Below are positions 32,786-42,208 of a DNA stretch of 64,000 nt, piece by piece. Below the pieces are notes generated by a model that worked only from the letters and a program-made list of their open reading frames with translations, did no database searches and was not told the DNA's origin. Within the stretch, counting starts at the first letter, position 1. Each line of letters starts with the position of its first letter. The translations under genes were made by a program, and so were the position numbers. The DNA comes from Spirochaetota bacterium (GTDB taxonomy: Bacteria; Spirochaetota; UBA12135; COTS27; JAFLEE01), in NCBI GenBank assembly GCA_017302015.1, contig JAFLEE010000003.1, positions 76,045 through 140,044 on the forward strand, written 5' to 3'.

Positions 32786-34291
32786 CTAGGCCGCGGTCGC
32801 CCACTTGGGGCGGCAAAATTGCAGGGCGGCGTAGAGATGCTCTTCACGGGGATCTTTGGATTCCCCGAGGTTTCCATCGAGCAGCGCGAGGGTGGCCGCG
32901 GCCCGCAGGACGCTCCCGACCCGTCTAAGGCTGACGAGGCCCCGGGTGTACGCATCGCGTAGGATCGCCTGGAGTTGGGGGGAGCCCTCAAGGTGCCGCC
33001 GTAGTCGATCGGGGTTCAGGTGGTCGGGATTTTGGGCGAGCCAATCGGCGGGAAGGCGCATCTCTTCTTTCAAGGTCGTGGAGGATTTTTGGCCCGTGCG
33101 GAACACCTCCGATTCTTTCGGGGAGTGGACGTATAAAATCAAGTCGATGCGGTCCAGGAGCGGCCCCGAAATACGGGCCATGTAGGCCCGACGGGCACCG
33201 TCCGGACAGATGCAGGTGCGCAGTTCATCCCCAAAGAACCCGCAGGGGCATGGGTTCATGGCGGCCGCCAATTGGAAATCGGAGGGGAACGTCGCCTGCC
33301 AAGAGAGGCGGCTGATCGTCACGCGTTTTTCGGAGAGGGGCGTGCGCAAGGCCTGCAGGTGCTGGCGCGGGAATTCGGCGAGTTCGTCGAGGAACAGGAT
33401 CCCGCGGTGCGCGAGTGATATTTCTCCTGGGGTCGGGAAGAGACCGCCGCCGATGAGGGGGGCCGCGCTCACGCCGCTATGGACTTCCCGGAAAGGGGGA
33501 TCGCGCACAAGATGGCGCACCGGGTGGCCGCCCGCGGCGTGGATTCGGGTGACCTCGAGGCTCTCGTCTTCGGAGAGTTTGGGGAGCAGGGTCGGGATCC
33601 GGCGAAGGAGGAGGGTTTTACCGCAGCCGGGAGATCCGATGAGAAGGAGGTTCATGCGCGCCAAGATCGCCAGTTGGATGGCGCGGATGGCCGAGGTATT
33701 GCCCCAGACTTGGGAATAATCCAGGTGCTCAGGATGGGTTGCGCCCTCCGGTTCCTGGGCGGGCGGGAGTTCGGGCTTTCGGTTTCCCTCCATGACGTCG
33801 ATGGCTTCCGAGAGGGTCTCGACGGGATGGTGGAGGAGGTCGCGAAAATGGGAAAGTTCACCCCGGTTCGCCGAGGGAAACAGGAGCCGGTTCATGTGGC
33901 CTCGGAGGGAGAGGGCGGCATTGAAGAGGCCCGTGCAACGCTGGAGGCGGCCGTCGAGGGAAAGTTCGCCGGCGACGAGGGTATCAAGGGGGACATCGGA
34001 GGCCCGGACCTGTCCCGTGGCGATGAGGAGACCGAGGGCGATGGGAAGATCGAAGCCCGTGCCGCGTTTTCGCCGTTCGGCCGGGGCCAAATTGACCGTA
34101 ATGCTGCCGGGGGGGATGGCGAATCCGAAATGACGCAGCGATTGGAAGATGCGCTCGCGCGATTCGCGTATGGCCGCGTCGGCGAGCCCGATGATTTCGA
34201 AGCGGGGGAGGCCGGGGGAAACGGTGACTTCCACATCGACCGACTCGGCTTCGAGGCCTTGGAGGGAATAGGATTTAAGCAAAGCGTACAT
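32786..34291 (-). CDS. comM: Mg chelatase-like AAA+ helicase ComM (YifB family)
   Basis: 501 residues. The N-terminal ChlI-type domain (VDVEVTVSPGLPRFEIIGLADAAIRESRERI) leads to an AAA+ module: Walker A GSPGCGKT, Walker B GILFLDELAEF, and the RIDL arginine-finger element. A C-terminal Mg_chelatase_C region and a CPCGFFGD / CICPDG cysteine pair follow. ComM drives branch migration in natural transformation in some bacteria. I chose ATG 34291 (MYALLKSYS), since upstream residues are not conserved. Confidence 0.92.
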   Translation of the reverse strand: MYALLKSYSLQGLEAESVDVEVTVSPGLPRFEIIGLADAAIRESRERIFQSLRHFGFAIPPGSITVNLAPAERRKRGTGFDLPIALGLLIATGQVRASDVPLDTLVAGELSLDGRLQRCTGLFNAALSLRGHMNRLLFPSANRGELSHFRDLLHHPVETLSEAIDVMEGNRKPELPPAQEPEGATHPEHLDYSQVWGNTSAIRAIQLAILARMNLLLIGSPGCGKTLLLRRIPTLLPKLSEDESLEVTRIHAAGGHPVRHLVRDPPFREVHSGVSAAPLIGGGLFPTPGEISLAHRGILFLDELAEFPRQHLQALRTPLSEKRVTISRLSWQATFPSDFQLAAAMNPCPCGFFGDELRTCICPDGARRAYMARISGPLLDRIDLILYVHSPKESEVFRTGQKSSTTLKEEMRLPADWLAQNPDHLNPDRLRRHLEGSPQLQAILRDAYTRGLVSLRRVGSVLRAAATLALLDGNLGESKDPREEHLYAALQFCRPKWATAA

Positions 34292-34356
34292 GGCGCACTC
34301 CATATCCTCCATACCCGCATGCGCCGGAATCCCGCGAAATTATTGGGGAGTGGAAA

Positions 34357-34365
34357 TGCTAAAAT
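34357..34365 (+). promoter_or_regulatory. Extended -10 promoter of the DUF2225-like gene
   Basis: TGcTAAAAT with no clear -35. Transcription would start near 34372, about 16 nt before the start codon. Confidence 0.55.
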
Positions 34366-34387
34366 CACCCACGGCCAAGGGGGGTTC

Positions 34388-35332
34388 ATGGGCGACGACC
34401 TTCTCGATTTTCTCGACGACTTGGATAAAAAACCGCTGGCCGCGAAACCGGCGGCCATGGAATCCAAACCGGCTCCCGATCCGGCGGCCAAGGAGAATCA
34501 GGCCAAGCAGCCTCCGAAGGAAAAGGAGGACCCGATCCTCCTCATCCGCGTCCAATGCCCGCTTTGCCAGGGAACGCTCATCGAGCACCAGGAACTCAAG
34601 GCGAAGAGCGTCACGATCTCCCTCGACCGGTTTTGCGTCCCGCTTTTCGGGGAATCGGCGAAATACAAGACGGTGGATTACAACCTCAAGTCGGTGACGG
34701 TGTGCCCCCAATGCCTCTTCGCCAGCCCCGATCGCCGGGATTTCATCGGGAAGAACCCGGTGACCGGGAAGCCGGATAAGTCGCAGCTCTCCGAGAACAT
34801 CCTCAAGGAACTCGGGGAATCAAAAGGGGCGCGCCAGGAGATCTACCGCAAATTTTCCGGCGGTCCGAACCTCTTCGAGCACGAGCGAACCCGTAAGATG
34901 GCGGTGCTGAGTTACCACCTCTCCATCCACCGGGCCACCGCCGAGATCAAGTTCAAGAATCCGCGGGCCTATTTTAAAAGGGGCTTCACCTGGGCCAAGA
35001 TCGCCCTCCTCGAGCGCCAGGAGGGCCGGGACGGCAAGGCGGCGCTGGAAAACGCGCGCAAAGACTACGAAGTCGCCTTCACCGCCTGGGATTTCCCCAA
35101 CGACGAATACGGATTCCAGACCGTCTACAGCATGGGCGCGATCTGGTACTATAGCGGCAATAAGGACGAGGCCACCAAATACGTGTCTCTTTTAGATAAA
35201 TACCGCATGGACCTGGAGCAGAAGGCGAAGAAAGACTCCGCGATCCAGACGGGCCCGATCCGCAAATGGGTCGGGATCGCCCGGGATATGTGGGAACGCA
35301 AGGACGAGCCCGGATGGTGGGACGTCAAATAG
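34388..35332 (+). CDS. DUF2225-like zinc-ribbon protein
   Basis: 314 residues. After a Pro/Lys-rich N-terminus (about 1-50) come CPLC (about 57-60) and CPQC (about 108-111), typical of the DUF2225 zinc ribbon, with the segment KYKTVDYNLKSVTVCPQCLFASPD. A helical, TPR-like region follows (AYFKRGFTWAKIALLERQEGRDGKAALENARKDYEVAF). The cell role is unknown; no membrane segment. Convergent with murF, whose stop is 10 bases away across a palindromic AGGCCTAGCGGCCT. Confidence 0.75.
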   Translation: MGDDLLDFLDDLDKKPLAAKPAAMESKPAPDPAAKENQAKQPPKEKEDPILLIRVQCPLCQGTLIEHQELKAKSVTISLDRFCVPLFGESAKYKTVDYNLKSVTVCPQCLFASPDRRDFIGKNPVTGKPDKSQLSENILKELGESKGARQEIYRKFSGGPNLFEHERTRKMAVLSYHLSIHRATAEIKFKNPRAYFKRGFTWAKIALLERQEGRDGKAALENARKDYEVAFTAWDFPNDEYGFQTVYSMGAIWYYSGNKDEATKYVSLLDKYRMDLEQKAKKDSAIQTGPIRKWVGIARDMWERKDEPGWWDVK

Positions 35333-35342
35333 GCCTAGCGGC

Positions 35343-36818
35343 CTAGGACCGACGTTTTTCGGGCCGGGTCGCCAGGTCGTCGAGGACGGTCTCGAGCGCC
35401 ATGCTCCGTGAGCCCTTCAAGTAGACGAGATCGCCCTTTCGGAGGGCGCGTCCCAGGGTTTGGGCCAATTCCTTTTTTTCCGCAAAATGGCGGCTGAAGG
35501 TGAGCCGACCCGCCCCGCGGTAGAGGTGTTGGCAGAGGGGTCCGAAGGTCCATAAGTTCGTGAAGCCCAATTTGCGAACCCAGCGCCCGGCCTGCTCGTG
35601 CTCGGAGGCGCCAGCGGCCCCCAACTCGAGCATATCCGCCAGGACGAGGTGCTTCGTGCCCCGGCAGGGGTATTCTGAGACCGTTCTCAGGCCGAGGAGG
35701 AGGGAGTCGGGGTTGCTATTGTAAGCGTCGTTGATGAAGGTGACCCCACGGCGGGTGCGGATCTCCATGCGTTTGGAACTCGCCGGTTTGAAATCGGCGA
35801 GGCGTTTGGGGAGGAGGCGGGAGGGGACGCCCAGTTCATCGGCGACCGCGACCGCCGCGACGGAGGCCAACTCTCCGGCGCGCCCGGGGGAACCGAGGGT
35901 GGTCTTCAGGTTCGATCGGCCGGGGCGCTTAAGTTCGAGAATGGAACGGAGTCCCGAACCGAAGCCGATGCGGCGCGCGGCGACCATGGGGCGCGGGGCG
36001 CCTTGTTTCTGGCGCGAAGAAGGGGCGTTTGCTTGCCACCCCTCCAATCGATACGGTTTCAATTTGGGCCCCGGAAAAGAGGCTTTAAATTTAGTGAAAT
36101 ACCGGCGGATGTAAGGGTCGTCCCACCATGCGAAGGCGGAGGCCCCCGTGGTTGCGAGATGGTCGTAGAGTTCAAACTCGGCCCGGGCGACCCCGTCGAG
36201 GTCGCCGAAGAACTCCAGGTGCTCCCGGCCGATGGAAGTCACTAGGCCGTGGGTCGGCTCGACGATGCGGCAGAGGGCCTCGACTTCGCCGAAGTGGTTG
36301 GTCCCCACTTCGATGACGGCGGCCTCATGGCGTGGGGTCAAACGGAGCAGGGTCAGGGGCACGCCGATATGGTTATTGAGGTTGCCCTCGGTTTTCAGCA
36401 CCCGCATCGAGGCGGCGAGGAGATGGGCGAGGAGATCCTTCGTGCCGGTCTTCCCGTTGGAACCGGCGACCGCCACGATGGGGATGGAAAACCGGCGGCG
36501 ATGGAGGCGGGCGAGTTCTCCCAAGGCGGCGAGGGTGTCCGGAACGATCACGGCGAACGAATCGCGCAAGGCGCTCCGGTGGCGCTCGAAACCGGTGGTG
36601 GAAACCACCACGCCCTCGACCCCGCGGGCGGCGACCTCCTTGAGGAAATCGTGGCCGTCAAACCGGTCCCCTTTGAGAGCCACGAAAAGGTCCCCCGGAC
36701 CGCAGCGGCGGCTATCGGTGGAGACGCGGCGCAGCGAGGGTTTGGAGCGGCCGTACATGAGAAGCGCACCGGGAATTTGTCGCAGATCGGAGAGGTGGAT
36801 CACGGGGAATTTTCCCAT
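35343..36818 (-). CDS. murF: UDP-N-acetylmuramoyl-tripeptide--D-alanyl-D-alanine ligase MurF
   Basis: 491 residues, last ligase of the UDP-MurNAc-pentapeptide pathway. N-terminal DSRRCGPGDLFVALKGDRFDGHDF is the UDP-substrate domain; the ATP loop is GSNGKTGTKD, then EGNLNNHIGVPLTLLRL, EVGTNHFGEVEALCRIVEP and the C-terminal NDAYNSNPDSLLLGLRTV. The open frame runs on upstream (to 38135) only because the antisense of lysS is open; ATG 36818 gives the normal N-terminus. Confidence 0.94.
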   Translation of the reverse strand: MGKFPVIHLSDLRQIPGALLMYGRSKPSLRRVSTDSRRCGPGDLFVALKGDRFDGHDFLKEVAARGVEGVVVSTTGFERHRSALRDSFAVIVPDTLAALGELARLHRRRFSIPIVAVAGSNGKTGTKDLLAHLLAASMRVLKTEGNLNNHIGVPLTLLRLTPRHEAAVIEVGTNHFGEVEALCRIVEPTHGLVTSIGREHLEFFGDLDGVARAEFELYDHLATTGASAFAWWDDPYIRRYFTKFKASFPGPKLKPYRLEGWQANAPSSRQKQGAPRPMVAARRIGFGSGLRSILELKRPGRSNLKTTLGSPGRAGELASVAAVAVADELGVPSRLLPKRLADFKPASSKRMEIRTRRGVTFINDAYNSNPDSLLLGLRTVSEYPCRGTKHLVLADMLELGAAGASEHEQAGRWVRKLGFTNLWTFGPLCQHLYRGAGRLTFSRHFAEKKELAQTLGRALRKGDLVYLKGSRSMALETVLDDLATRPEKRRS

Positions 36819-36843
36819 GTTTGGGATTGGTGCGGGCGAACCG

Positions 36844-36852
36844 TGGTAGAAT
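36844..36852 (+). promoter_or_regulatory. lysS promoter giving a nearly leaderless mRNA
   Basis: TGgTAGAAT is an extended -10 only 8 bases before the ATG at 36861. The usual start-site distance puts transcription start at 36859 or so, at or within two bases of the start codon. Confidence 0.5.
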
Positions 36853-36860
36853 TCCCACCC

Positions 36861-38426
36861 ATGAACCAAGAAGCACACTGGGCGGATGCGGCGGCGGAAG
36901 CCCTCATCGCCAAATCCCCCACCCAAGAACTCTTCACCCTGGCCTCGGGGATCACCCCGTCGGGAACGGTGCACATCGGGAATTTCCGGGAACTCATCAC
37001 CGTCGATTTCGTGAAGCGGGCCCTGGAGAAGAAGGGGAAGAAAACGCGTTTCATCTTTTCCTGGGACGATTACGACGTCTTTCGGAAGGTCCCGGCCAAT
37101 ATGCCACGCCAGGAGGAACTCAAGAAATTCCTCGGGAAACCCATCGTCAAGACGCCCGACCCCTTCGGCAAGGAGAACTCGTACGCCCGCTACCACGAGG
37201 TGGCGATGGAGGAGTCCATCCGCAAGGTGGGCATCCAGCCCGAGTTCATCTACCAGGAGAAGAAGTACCGGGCATCGGCCTACGCCGCGCAGATGCGGGA
37301 GGCCCTTGAGCATCGGGGCGAGATCGCCGCCATCCTCGACCAGTACCGGGAGGAGCCCCTTCCCGCGGATTGGACGCCCGTTTCGGTATTCTGTACGAAG
37401 TGCGAAAGCAACGAGACCAAGGTGAAGGCCTGGGACGGCGCTTGGGGCATCACGTACGCCTGCCGCGCCTGCCAGCACGGGGAGACCATCGATTTGAGGG
37501 AATGCGGCGCCGCGAAGCTGCTTTGGCGCGTGGATTGGCCCATGCGCTGGGGCGTGGAGAAGGTCGATTTCGAGCCGGGGGGGAAGGACCACTCCACGGC
37601 CGGCGGATCCTTCGATACGGCCAAGCAGATCGTCCAGAAAGTGTGGAAGCGCGACCCCCCCCAATACCTCATGTACGATTTCATACGCATCAAGGGCCGG
37701 GGCGGGAAGATCTCCTCCTCCAAGGGCGAGGTGGTGACCCTCGAAGATTGCCTGCGGATCTACGAACCCGAGATGGTGCGCTGGCTTTTCGCCAGTTACC
37801 GCCCCGGGGTCGAGTTCGCCATCAGTTTCGACCTCGACGTCATCAAATACTTCGAAGATTGGGACCGCCTCGAACGCCGCTACTTCGGACAGGAGGCGGT
37901 GGAGGAGGACCAGCGCGCGCAGGCGAAGCGCGTCTATGAACTCTCCATGCTCGACAAGCCGCCGGCGGCCATGCCCTTCCAACCGGCCTTCCGCCACCTG
38001 ACGACCGTACTCCAAATCTACCTCTACGACTACGCCAAGACCGCGGCCCATTACGAGCCCCACTTGAAGACCCCCGAAGACCGAAAGCGGTTCGAGGCCC
38101 GGTTCCACTGCGCCGTGAATTGGCTCAGCGAGCACGCGCCGCAGGATTTCAAGTTCAAACTCCGGGATACCAAGGATTTGCCCCCCATGTCCGAGAACGC
38201 TCGGGGGGCTATGGGGCGCCTGGCCGAATGGCTACGGGCGAACGGATCCTCCGACGAGGAGGCCGTGCAGACGGAGGTGTTCCAAGTGATCAAAGACGGG
38301 GGCCTCGAGAGCGCCGAGTTCTTCAAGGCCATGTACCTGGCCCTCATCGGCAAGGAGAAGGGCCCGAAGCTCGGCCCTTTCATCGTCATCGTCGGCCACG
38401 AAAAAGTCGTCTCCCTGATCGCCTGA
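36861..38426 (+). CDS. lysS: Class I lysyl-tRNA synthetase
   Basis: 521-residue class I enzyme that charges tRNA-Lys, the type found in archaea, spirochaetes and some alphaproteobacteria. It has the Rossmann-fold HIGH-like SGTVHIGNFRE near residue 34, the KMSKS-like KISSSKG near 292, a zinc-type CTKCES...CRACQ pair of CxxC motifs, and an alpha-helix-bundle C-terminus. The ATG at 36861 has no Shine-Dalgarno because the mRNA probably begins there. Confidence 0.95.
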   Translation: MNQEAHWADAAAEALIAKSPTQELFTLASGITPSGTVHIGNFRELITVDFVKRALEKKGKKTRFIFSWDDYDVFRKVPANMPRQEELKKFLGKPIVKTPDPFGKENSYARYHEVAMEESIRKVGIQPEFIYQEKKYRASAYAAQMREALEHRGEIAAILDQYREEPLPADWTPVSVFCTKCESNETKVKAWDGAWGITYACRACQHGETIDLRECGAAKLLWRVDWPMRWGVEKVDFEPGGKDHSTAGGSFDTAKQIVQKVWKRDPPQYLMYDFIRIKGRGGKISSSKGEVVTLEDCLRIYEPEMVRWLFASYRPGVEFAISFDLDVIKYFEDWDRLERRYFGQEAVEEDQRAQAKRVYELSMLDKPPAAMPFQPAFRHLTTVLQIYLYDYAKTAAHYEPHLKTPEDRKRFEARFHCAVNWLSEHAPQDFKFKLRDTKDLPPMSENARGAMGRLAEWLRANGSSDEEAVQTEVFQVIKDGGLESAEFFKAMYLALIGKEKGPKLGPFIVIVGHEKVVSLIA

Positions 38427-38439
38427 GAACGGAGCCCCC

Positions 38440-40845
38440 GTGAAAGCCGCCGCCCTCCTCGTGGCCCTCTCCCTCCTGTCGCACCGGGCGATCTACGGGG
38501 AGAGCAACGAAGGCCGCCGGTTCACCATCCGCCTGACGGGGGAAAGGAATTGGAAGGACACCACCCTCACGATCGCGGGGACGGGCTACGTCCTCGTGCC
38601 CGACGCCCAGGGGGTCCTGCAGGACCCCCTGAACGAGAACCAGCCCTTCCTCACCCTCACGAACGGGGAGTACCGCGCCGAGATCATCCGCCCCTCGGGA
38701 ACGGTCCGGTCCGATTTCCGCGTGGATGGGGGGACGCCCGCCGAGATATCGCTCGCGGTGTCCTCCGGGAAGGCGGGGCCCGCGGAGCAGCAGCGGCGCA
38801 TGGAGGCGCTCACCGTTTCGGGCCTGGAGGCGCGAAAGGAATACGCGCGTTCGGTGATCACGGCGGAGGATTCCCGCCTCATGCCGGGCTCCGGGGGCGA
38901 TGTCGTGCGCAGCGTCGTGAACCAGCCGGGGGTCGTGAAGACGACGACCTACGCGTCGGGCATGTTCATCCGCGGGGGCGAATTGGAGGATCTCCTCTAC
39001 ACATACGACGCCATCCGCGTCGGGAACCCCTTCCATATCGTCGGCGTCCATTCGGCCTTCCCGCCGCTGTCCATCGAAAGCCTCAATTTCTATTCGGGCG
39101 TGCCGCCGCTGCGTTTCGGAACCTCCCTCGCGGCGGTGGAAGTGCTCTCCAAGACGCGCTACGACAAAAAACAGGTGCGCGCGGACATCGACGTGAACCT
39201 CGCGGCGGCGGGATTCTACGTCTCCATCCCCATCGGGCCGAAACTTCAGGTCTCCTTCGGGGCCCGGCGCACGTACTACGAACTCTACTATTCGGTGCTG
39301 AAGAGTTTCCCGACGATCGCCTCCCTGGGCGGGGGCCTCCTCACCACCTTCTCCACGATCCCGTTTTTCTACGACCTCAACGCTAAACTCGACTGGAACA
39401 TCGACGCCGCCAACACCCTCTCGGTGGTCTTCGTGAATTCCATGGACCAGGCGCTTTTCGATACCTCGCTCTTCCCGCGCACCAACGCCTTCGGGAGCAA
39501 TTTGACGCTCTCCGGGGAGAAATTGGGGTTCGAAAATTGGTGGAATACGGTCGGGGTGGTCTGGTCCCACGATACGAAGAATTTCCGCAGTAAACTGACC
39601 CTCTCGCGCTACTATAATTCCAATAGCTTCGCCGATTTCGAGCAGGCCATCGGCCTTCCCACCCTTCCAGGGAGCGTCGACAATTATGCCGTGGCCGAAA
39701 ACGCCTTTTGGCGCCCCTCCGACAAGGTCGCCCTGGAACTCGGGGCCGAGGCGGCCTACGAAACCTTCCCGTTCACCCTGCGCTCCTACGTGCCCAATAC
39801 CCAAGTCGGGCTCCTGGAGAACCTGGCCAATATGAGCGCGGACAGCAACCTGACCCCCACGCGGCCGGAGCGCGTGCGCGCCAGCGCTTTCGCCGGGGCA
39901 GAAATCGCCACGGGTTCCTTTTTATGGAACTTCGGGGCGCGGGCGGGCTGGAACAGCGCTTCCGGGAGCGTGGATGTGGATCCTCGGGCGGGGATCACCT
40001 TCCAACCCAAGGAAGAGACCGCCGTCTACCTGAGGGGCGGGCGCTTCTCCGCCCTCCCGCTGCTCATCCAGATCGCGCCGGTGTATTCGAACCGGGGCCT
40101 GCGCAGCCCCTACACGTGGCAGGCCGTCTTGGGCGGTCAATGGAAGATCGGCCCCGTGGATTTCAAGGCCGAATCCTATTACATCCGCTTCATGGATCAA
40201 ATCCTGATCCCGCCCTCGCGGCCCCAGGGTTTCACGAACACGGGGGACGGCACCTCCTACGGCGCCGAACTCTTCGTGAAGAAGAACCTGACCAAGGAGG
40301 GCTTGGTCGGGTGGCTTAGCTACGCCTGGAACAAGTCCGACCGAACCTTCTACGACGACTCGAAGAACCTGGTCTGGGGAACCTTCCGCCGGGAGGTCCC
40401 CCATAGCGTGAGCCTCATCCTGGCCCAGGGTATTCGCCTGGGCGAAAAGAGCAAGCTCCTGGTGGGAACGCGCCTGGCCTGGTCCGTCGGAAGGCCCTAT
40501 ACCGGGCAGTCCATCCAGAAGGACGCTTCCGGGCGGCTACTCTTCGTCGAAGATTCCCTGAAGAGCCAGGAAAGGCTTCCGAACCGGTTCACATGGGACA
40601 TGAAAATTTCATGGGATTTCAGGATGTTCGGGACCGGCGAAGGGAGCCTCTACCTGGATTTCTGGAATATGGAGGGCCTCTTCGGCCTCCAAAACGCCAC
40701 CTATCCTAATTACGACGCGGGCATGGTCAATCCGGCCAACACGCGCCTTTACGACGCCTCCTTGAAGGCCGGCGACCGGGCTCCCGTCCAATTCATCTAT
40801 GATCTGCCTCCCATGCCCATCCTCGGCTTCAAACTGACTTTCTAG
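38440..40845 (+). CDS. TonB-dependent receptor-like outer-membrane protein
   Basis: 801 residues, GTG start with a signal peptide (LLVALSLLSHRAIYGES). An N-terminal carboxypeptidase-regulatory/linker section (about 25-115) precedes the plug domain: RSVITAEDSRLMPGSGGDVVRSVVNQPGVVKT, IRGGELEDLLYTYDAIRVGNPFHI. The remainder is a barrel of alternating strands ending with LGFKLTF, with a C-terminal Phe as in outer-membrane barrels. It starts 13 bases after lysS. The partner TonB-ExbD genes are at 50-51 kb. The substrate is unknown. Confidence 0.88.
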   Translation: MKAAALLVALSLLSHRAIYGESNEGRRFTIRLTGERNWKDTTLTIAGTGYVLVPDAQGVLQDPLNENQPFLTLTNGEYRAEIIRPSGTVRSDFRVDGGTPAEISLAVSSGKAGPAEQQRRMEALTVSGLEARKEYARSVITAEDSRLMPGSGGDVVRSVVNQPGVVKTTTYASGMFIRGGELEDLLYTYDAIRVGNPFHIVGVHSAFPPLSIESLNFYSGVPPLRFGTSLAAVEVLSKTRYDKKQVRADIDVNLAAAGFYVSIPIGPKLQVSFGARRTYYELYYSVLKSFPTIASLGGGLLTTFSTIPFFYDLNAKLDWNIDAANTLSVVFVNSMDQALFDTSLFPRTNAFGSNLTLSGEKLGFENWWNTVGVVWSHDTKNFRSKLTLSRYYNSNSFADFEQAIGLPTLPGSVDNYAVAENAFWRPSDKVALELGAEAAYETFPFTLRSYVPNTQVGLLENLANMSADSNLTPTRPERVRASAFAGAEIATGSFLWNFGARAGWNSASGSVDVDPRAGITFQPKEETAVYLRGGRFSALPLLIQIAPVYSNRGLRSPYTWQAVLGGQWKIGPVDFKAESYYIRFMDQILIPPSRPQGFTNTGDGTSYGAELFVKKNLTKEGLVGWLSYAWNKSDRTFYDDSKNLVWGTFRREVPHSVSLILAQGIRLGEKSKLLVGTRLAWSVGRPYTGQSIQKDASGRLLFVEDSLKSQERLPNRFTWDMKISWDFRMFGTGEGSLYLDFWNMEGLFGLQNATYPNYDAGMVNPANTRLYDASLKAGDRAPVQFIYDLPPMPILGFKLTF

Positions 40846-41271
40846 GGGATTGGGGCGTGTCCCCGATAAAATCTGGGGTCCATCTTGGAGGGGCGGGTTT
40901 CGACGCTTTTTTTTAGGGGCAACCCATAAAAATCGGGATTCCTTGTCGAAACGCAGGCCCTCAAGGATCCTAAATCAATAATTAGAAAAACTCTAATCGG
41001 ATAAGGGGCAAGTCGCGATTTTTAGAGGCCAAATTTGGCCTTCGGGATTTTCTCTGTTCTCCGGCAGTCCGCATAGAAAAAGGGGGATAAACCTTAGCCC
41101 GGAACCCAAAAAAAAGAGCTAAAGGTTTTCGGGGGGGTCTTTAAGATTTAAGGCCGCCGCGGACGATATAGAAAGGTCTGGATGCGACCGCACCAGGCCG
41201 CGGCGAAGGGCACGGGTTGGCTCCCGCCGTGAATTCCCAGGAAGGACCCGAGACCATCAAGGAGGATCACC
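40846..41271. other. Non-coding region upstream of flaB, rich in dyads
   Basis: No gene is supported. It holds CCCCGAT/ATCtGGGG (about 40861-40878), an inverted pair GTTTCGAC / GTCGAAAC (about 40908-40915 and 40944-40951) that could terminate or fold, ATTAGA / TCTAAT (40981-40997), and a perfect 14-bp palindrome GGCCAAATTTGGCC (41027-41040). A sigma-28-like promoter is placed at 41142-41169. Confidence 0.55.
41142..41169 (+). promoter_or_regulatory. Candidate sigma-28 (FliA-type) promoter of flaB
   Basis: TAAGATTT (41142-41149) and GACGATAT (41162-41169), spacing 12. They match TAAAGTTT and GCCGATAA at six of eight positions each. The leader to flaB would be about 95 nt. Weak but appropriately placed. 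Confidence 0.4.
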
Positions 41272-42135
41272 ATGGTCATCAACCATAACTTGTCCGCCAT
41301 CAACGCCACGCGCGTGATGAACGGCAAGGCAGACGAAGTCGACAATAGCATGCGCAAGCTCGCTTCGGGCATGCGGATCAACCGGGCGGGCGACGACGCC
41401 TCCGGCTTGGCCGTATCCGAGAAGATGCGCGCGCAGATCCGGGGTCTCACCCGGGCCGAGATGAACGCCCAAGACGGCATCTCGTTCATCCAGACCACGG
41501 AAGGCTACCTCCAGGAGACCACCAACGTCCTGCACCGCATCCGCGAGTTGTCCATCCAATCGGCCAACGGCATCTACACCGCGGAAGACCGCATGCAGAT
41601 CCAGGTCGAGGTCAGCCAGCTCGTGGCCGAAGTCGACCGCATCGCCAGCCACGCCCAATTCAACGGGCTCAACATGCTCACCGGCCGTTTCGCCACCGGC
41701 GCCGCCGGCGGCACCCCGACGGCCTCCATGTGGTTCCACGTGGGCGCCAACATGGACCAGCGCATGCTGGCGTTCGTCGGCACGATGACGGGCAAGGGCC
41801 TCGGCGTGCGCAACATCTCGAGCAACGAGATCCTCACGATCTCCACGCCCGAGCTGGCCAACCGCGCCCTGGGCCGCATCGACAACGCCCTCAAGAAGGT
41901 GAACAAGCAGCGCGCCGACCTCGGGGCCTACCAGAACCGCCTCGAGAGCGTCATCCGCAGCGTGTCCATCGGCGCCGAAAACCTGCAGGCCAGCGAAAGC
42001 CGCATCCGCGACACCAACATGGCCAAGACCATGTCCGAATTGGTGAAGGACCAGATCCTCACCCAGGCGGGCCTCTCCATGGCCGCCCAGGCGAACACCA
42101 AATCCCAGGGCGTCATGCGGCTCCTCGGCCAGTAA
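41272..42135 (+). CDS. flaB: Periplasmic flagellar filament core protein FlaB
   Basis: 287-residue flagellin with no signal peptide; exported by the flagellar type III system and, in spirochaetes, assembled inside the periplasm. N-terminal D0/D1: [64 protein letters not shown]. The middle [29 protein letters not shown] and [14 protein letters not shown] are characteristic of spirochaetal FlaB. C-terminal [18 protein letters not shown]-like helix, [21 protein letters not shown] and [15 protein letters not shown]. Strong SD AAGGAGG. No other flagellar gene is in the window. Confidence 0.95.
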   Translation: MVINHNLSAINATRVMNGKADEVDNSMRKLASGMRINRAGDDASGLAVSEKMRAQIRGLTRAEMNAQDGISFIQTTEGYLQETTNVLHRIRELSIQSANGIYTAEDRMQIQVEVSQLVAEVDRIASHAQFNGLNMLTGRFATGAAGGTPTASMWFHVGANMDQRMLAFVGTMTGKGLGVRNISSNEILTISTPELANRALGRIDNALKKVNKQRADLGAYQNRLESVIRSVSIGAENLQASESRIRDTNMAKTMSELVKDQILTQAGLSMAAQANTKSQGVMRLLGQ

Positions 42136-42158
42136 GATTCCGAAACGGTACCCCGAAA

Positions 42159-42191
42159 GAAACCCGGCCGCGAGGCCGGGTTTCTTGTTTT
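42159..42191 (+). terminator. Terminator after flaB
   Basis: GAAACCCGGCC-GCGA-GGCCGGGTTTC followed by TTGTTTT. The symmetrical arms could also serve the convergent gene at 42209. Confidence 0.88.
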
Positions 42192-42208
42192 AAGGGCGGG
42201 ACCAGAAC

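Noticed and set aside
36819-38135. Upstream extension of the murF frame on the minus strand
   Set aside because: Antisense to lysS; the murF N-terminus fits ATG 36818.
41731-41745. TTCCACGTGGGC inside flaB
   Set aside because: Half of the palindrome is missing; it encodes WFHVGAN of flagellin.
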